Source: Gammaproteobacteria bacterium (GTDB lineage Bacteria > Pseudomonadota > Gammaproteobacteria > Methylococcales > Methylomonadaceae). From it: a stretch of DNA of 38,988 nucleotides. Within the stretch, counting starts at the first letter, position 1. Each line of letters starts with the position of its first letter. Positions 36,985 to 38,988 of the stretch are shown here, piece after piece. The notes under the pieces are model-generated. The model ran no database searches and had not been told where the DNA came from. It saw only the letters and a list, made by a program, of their open reading frames with translations. Location of the stretch: positions 1 through 38,988 of the forward strand of contig JAHJSQ010000135.1 in the NCBI GenBank assembly GCA_018830325.1, given 5' to 3'. Both the position numbers and the translations under genes were made by a program.

Positions 36985-37116
36985 CCTGAAAAGAGCAGTT
37001 GGCATGTGGTGAGGTGAAACCTCAAACTACCGTTCACCCTTCGACAGGGCTCTCCTGAGCGCAGCCGAAGGGCTCAGGGCGAAGGTAGTTTGAGGCTCTC
37101 AACCGCTCTTTTTAGG
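36985..37116. repeat. 132-bp fold-back element between tRNA-Leu and the TPR gene
   Basis: Outer arms cctgaaaagagcagttg (36985-37001) and caaccgctctttttagg (37100-37116) match at 15 of 17 positions. Inner arms cctcaaactacc (37020-37031) and ggtagtttgagg (37084-37095) are perfect. The centre has cccttcgacagggctc and gagggctcagggcgaa-like sequence, as in the element at 11849-11947. The remainder of the 461-base gap 36896-37356 holds the tRNA promoter and the repeat at 37176. Confidence 0.7.
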
Positions 37117-37175
37117 ATCAAAGTTTCGACAGCGCTTATGGCAGCACACTCCATTTGTTACAGTGACAGACATAA

Positions 37176-37260
37176 CTAAGGAATATACACAAAATAACTT
37201 CTACAAATAGTAGGCTTTGCTGCGGTTCGATGGCTCGCTTGACAAGACGCCGTGAACCCA
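37176..37260. repeat. 85-bp dispersed repeat, copy 2
   Basis: Second copy of 9496-9580 (11 mismatches in 85 bases by hand count, no gaps). Here the sequence stops after gacgccgtgaaccca and no A module follows, so it is a solo end of the composite element plus the 52-base flank. It ends 96 bases before the TPR gene. Confidence 0.75.
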
Positions 37261-37356
37261 ACTATAAACAATAAAACTAACATAGTGATTCATGAGCAAT
37301 GACAGTCCACGAATCGTCATCGCCCGCTTTTCGCAACACACACTAAAGAAAAACGT

Positions 37357-38577
37357 ATGCATGATTTAACAAAGCTCTTGTTTTCGGCGCTGCTGCTCCA
37401 TGGCTGCCATAACGTACAAGTCGAAACCGTACCGTTGTTCGACGATTTGGGCGACCACCGCTATCCGATCGCCACATCATCGACTGCGGTACAACGCTAT
37501 TTCGACCAAGGCTTGATTCTAACCTACGGTTTCAACCATGCCGAAGCGGCACGTTCATTCCGTCAAGCCTATCACTTGGACCCGAACTGCGCCATGTGCT
37601 ATTGGGGCGAAGCGCTAGTCCTTGGACCGAATATTAATGCGCCGATGGACCCAAGCAGTGCCCCACAAGCCTATGCGTCGGTACAAAAAGCGATGACACT
37701 CGCCGATTCGGTCTCCGAAAAAGAAAAAGCCCTGATTCATGCCTTAACCAAACGTTATGTAAAAGAAGCGCCGGCAGACCGGGTATTTCTCGACGAAGCC
37801 TATGCGGCGGCTATGCGCGAAGTGGCTCAACGCTTTCCTGACGACCCCGTCATCCTCTCTCTTTTTGCCGAAGCTTTGATGGATTTGCATCCATGGGACT
37901 TTTGGACCAACCAAGGCGAGGCCAAACCGTGGACGGCGGAAATCGTATCGACTTTAGAACAGGCTCTGGCTATCGACGCCAATAATCCACTCGCCAATCA
38001 TTTATATATTCACGCCCTCGAGGCTTCACCGTTCCCCGAAAAAGCACTTCCGAGCGCTCAACGTCTACCGTCCTTGGTCCCGGCTTCCGGCCATTTGGTA
38101 CATATGCCGGCGCATATCTATATCCGCACCGGGCGCTACCGCGATGCGATTTTGGCCAATCAGCAAGCTGTTAAATCCGATCACGGCTATCTGAGTCACA
38201 ACCATGCCGAAAGCATCTATACCCTTGCTTACGTCCCGCATAATTATCATTTTTTATGGGCTGCCGCAATCAAAACCGGACGCAAGGCATTGGCTACCCA
38301 GGCGGCCGCCGATACAGCATCCAAGGTCAAACCGGAATTGTTGCGCGAGCCCGGCTTTGACGGCACCTTGCAACATTTTTCCTTGATCCCGCTTTACACT
38401 CAAGCCCTATTCGGAGAATGGGAAGCCATCTTGAATGAACCTGCCCCGGCTCCCGATCTGCTTTATCCGAAAGGCATCTGGCATTATGCGCGCGGATTGG
38501 CTTTACTCAGAACAAATCAAGCCGAACCGGCCCGCCAGGACAATGCTGTTGACTTAAGCATCAGCGATCCGTTTTGA
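37357..38577 (+). pseudogene. TPR-repeat lipoprotein, 3' end apparently lost to an IS insertion
   Basis: The 406-residue frame has an N-terminal lipoprotein-like signal (MHDLTKLLFSALLLHGC, Cys17) and tetratricopeptide-type helices, for example YGFNHAEAARSFRQAYHLDPNCAMCYWGEALVLGPNINAP (split around 57-97). A second repeat-like region is around 195-290. The family of such TPR proteins usually continues past this point. Here the last recognisable TPR segment is HYARGLALLRTNQAEPARQ (about 376-394). It is followed by 12 unrelated residues (DNAVDLSISDPF) encoded by sequence that appears to be the end of the IS element. The product may be made but is probably truncated. Function unknown, likely protein-protein contacts in the periplasm. 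The ribosome site is weak. Confidence 0.7.
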
Positions 38578-38988
38578 TTTATCCTGCTGCCATTTATTGA
38601 TGGGTTTACGGGATACACGAGGATAGGACTTCCTGGGCTTCTTCGGATGGTAATACTGAACGCGCGCGATTTCCACCAAAAGCTCCTGAAACACGTTGCG
38701 TGCGATCTCCGGATAAGCTGCGGTAAACACCACGACCTCACTCGCCAATGCCCGCACGGCATTTTTAAATTGAGGTGTCGATAAGCGATCGGGATTCGGG
38801 TCGGTAAGCAGGGCAATCAAGGTGCGACTGATCACGCACATGACCAAGACGGCCAACAGTTCTTGTCTGATGCCGTTTTCACTGTGACTGTGGAACATTT
38901 CGATATCGAGGTGCAATTTTTCATCACGATATTGTTCTTCAATTCGCCAGCGACGGAAATACAGTTCAACCAGTGATTCGGCGGGATA
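38540..38988 (-). mobile_element. IS4-family insertion sequence, partial (runs off the window)
   Basis: Contains the C-terminal part of an IS4-type transposase reading leftwards. The outer end is estimated at about 38540 (caatgctgttgacttaag), where the TPR protein stops looking like TPR. I cannot see the other end, the matching inverted repeat or the target duplication, so this boundary is inferred. Confidence 0.65.
38554..38988 (-). CDS. IS4-family transposase, C-terminal part
   Basis: DDE transposase fragment of 144 residues, with the frame still open at the window end, so the N-terminal part with the first catalytic aspartates lies outside. The IS4 signature Y-x2-R-x3-E-x6-K is complete in YFRRWRIEEQYRDEK, which supplies the catalytic glutamate. 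It is followed by LHLDIEMFHSHSENGIRQELLA and VLVMCVISRTLIAL, typical of this family. The TTG codon at 38914-38916 is internal and not a start. The tail is basic (PKKPRKSYPRVSRKPINKW). The coding end lies just inside the IS end that interrupts the TPR gene. Confidence 0.85.
   Translation of the reverse strand, partial: YPAESLVELYFRRWRIEEQYRDEKLHLDIEMFHSHSENGIRQELLAVLVMCVISRTLIALLTDPNPDRLSTPQFKNAVRALASEVVVFTAAYPEIARNVFQELLVEIARVQYYHPKKPRKSYPRVSRKPINKWQQDKSKRIADA

Noticed and set aside
38517-38816. Antisense open frame over the IS end
   Set aside because: It is a different frame from the transposase with its YREK motif and resembles no protein.

Overview
The window looks like a chromosomal segment of a gammaproteobacterium. 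Two gene orders known from that class are present: tig-clpP-clpX-lon-hupB-ppiD, and mltD / methyltransferase / rnhA / dnaQ. I favour a methanotroph of the Methylococcales. That is an inference from the NAD-type isocitrate dehydrogenase, the moderate GC content and the many palindromic repeats between genes, and no methane-oxidation gene is present to prove it.

Layout. (1) 1-5880, minus strand: gltA, acnB and an NAD-type icd, three consecutive steps of the oxidative TCA branch, separated by repeat-rich gaps. (2) 6268-9280: a Uma2-family nuclease-like protein, gloB, a YheT-type hydrolase and a small secreted four-cysteine protein behind a good sigma70-like promoter. (3) 9281-10079: about 800 bases with no gene, full of repeats. 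(4) 10080-19695: the RNA helicase gene deaD, then on the minus strand a tightly coupled run of methyltransferase, rnhA, a large c-di-GMP protein (MASE1-CHASE-PAS-GGDEF-EAL), an esterase and dnaQ, with mltD divergent. (5) 19753-25830, minus strand: a four-gene oligopeptide ABC transporter with overlapping permease and ATPase genes. (6) 26175-26957: fabI with its own promoter and a strong terminator. (7) 27373-36895, minus strand: the protein-quality-control block tRNA-Leu, tig, clpP, clpX, lon, hupB, tRNA-Val, tRNA-Asp and ppiD. (8) 37357-38988: a TPR lipoprotein gene that appears to be cut at its 3' end by an IS4-family element running off the window edge.

The genes are mostly housekeeping. 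The least ordinary content lies between them. I see a family of short composite elements with no coding capacity, built from recurring modules: a 12-bp inverted pair ccagcacctaaa/tttaggtgctgg, a hairpin module around gcagattttgc/gcaaaatctgc, and imperfect terminal inverted repeats such as cggttgctcgatcgacagg. They occur in most of the long gaps, in both orientations. A second, unrelated fold-back family with cctaaaaa-like ends occurs twice. I saw no CRISPR array, prophage, toxin-antitoxin pair or recognisable defence island, and I do not claim a new protein system here.
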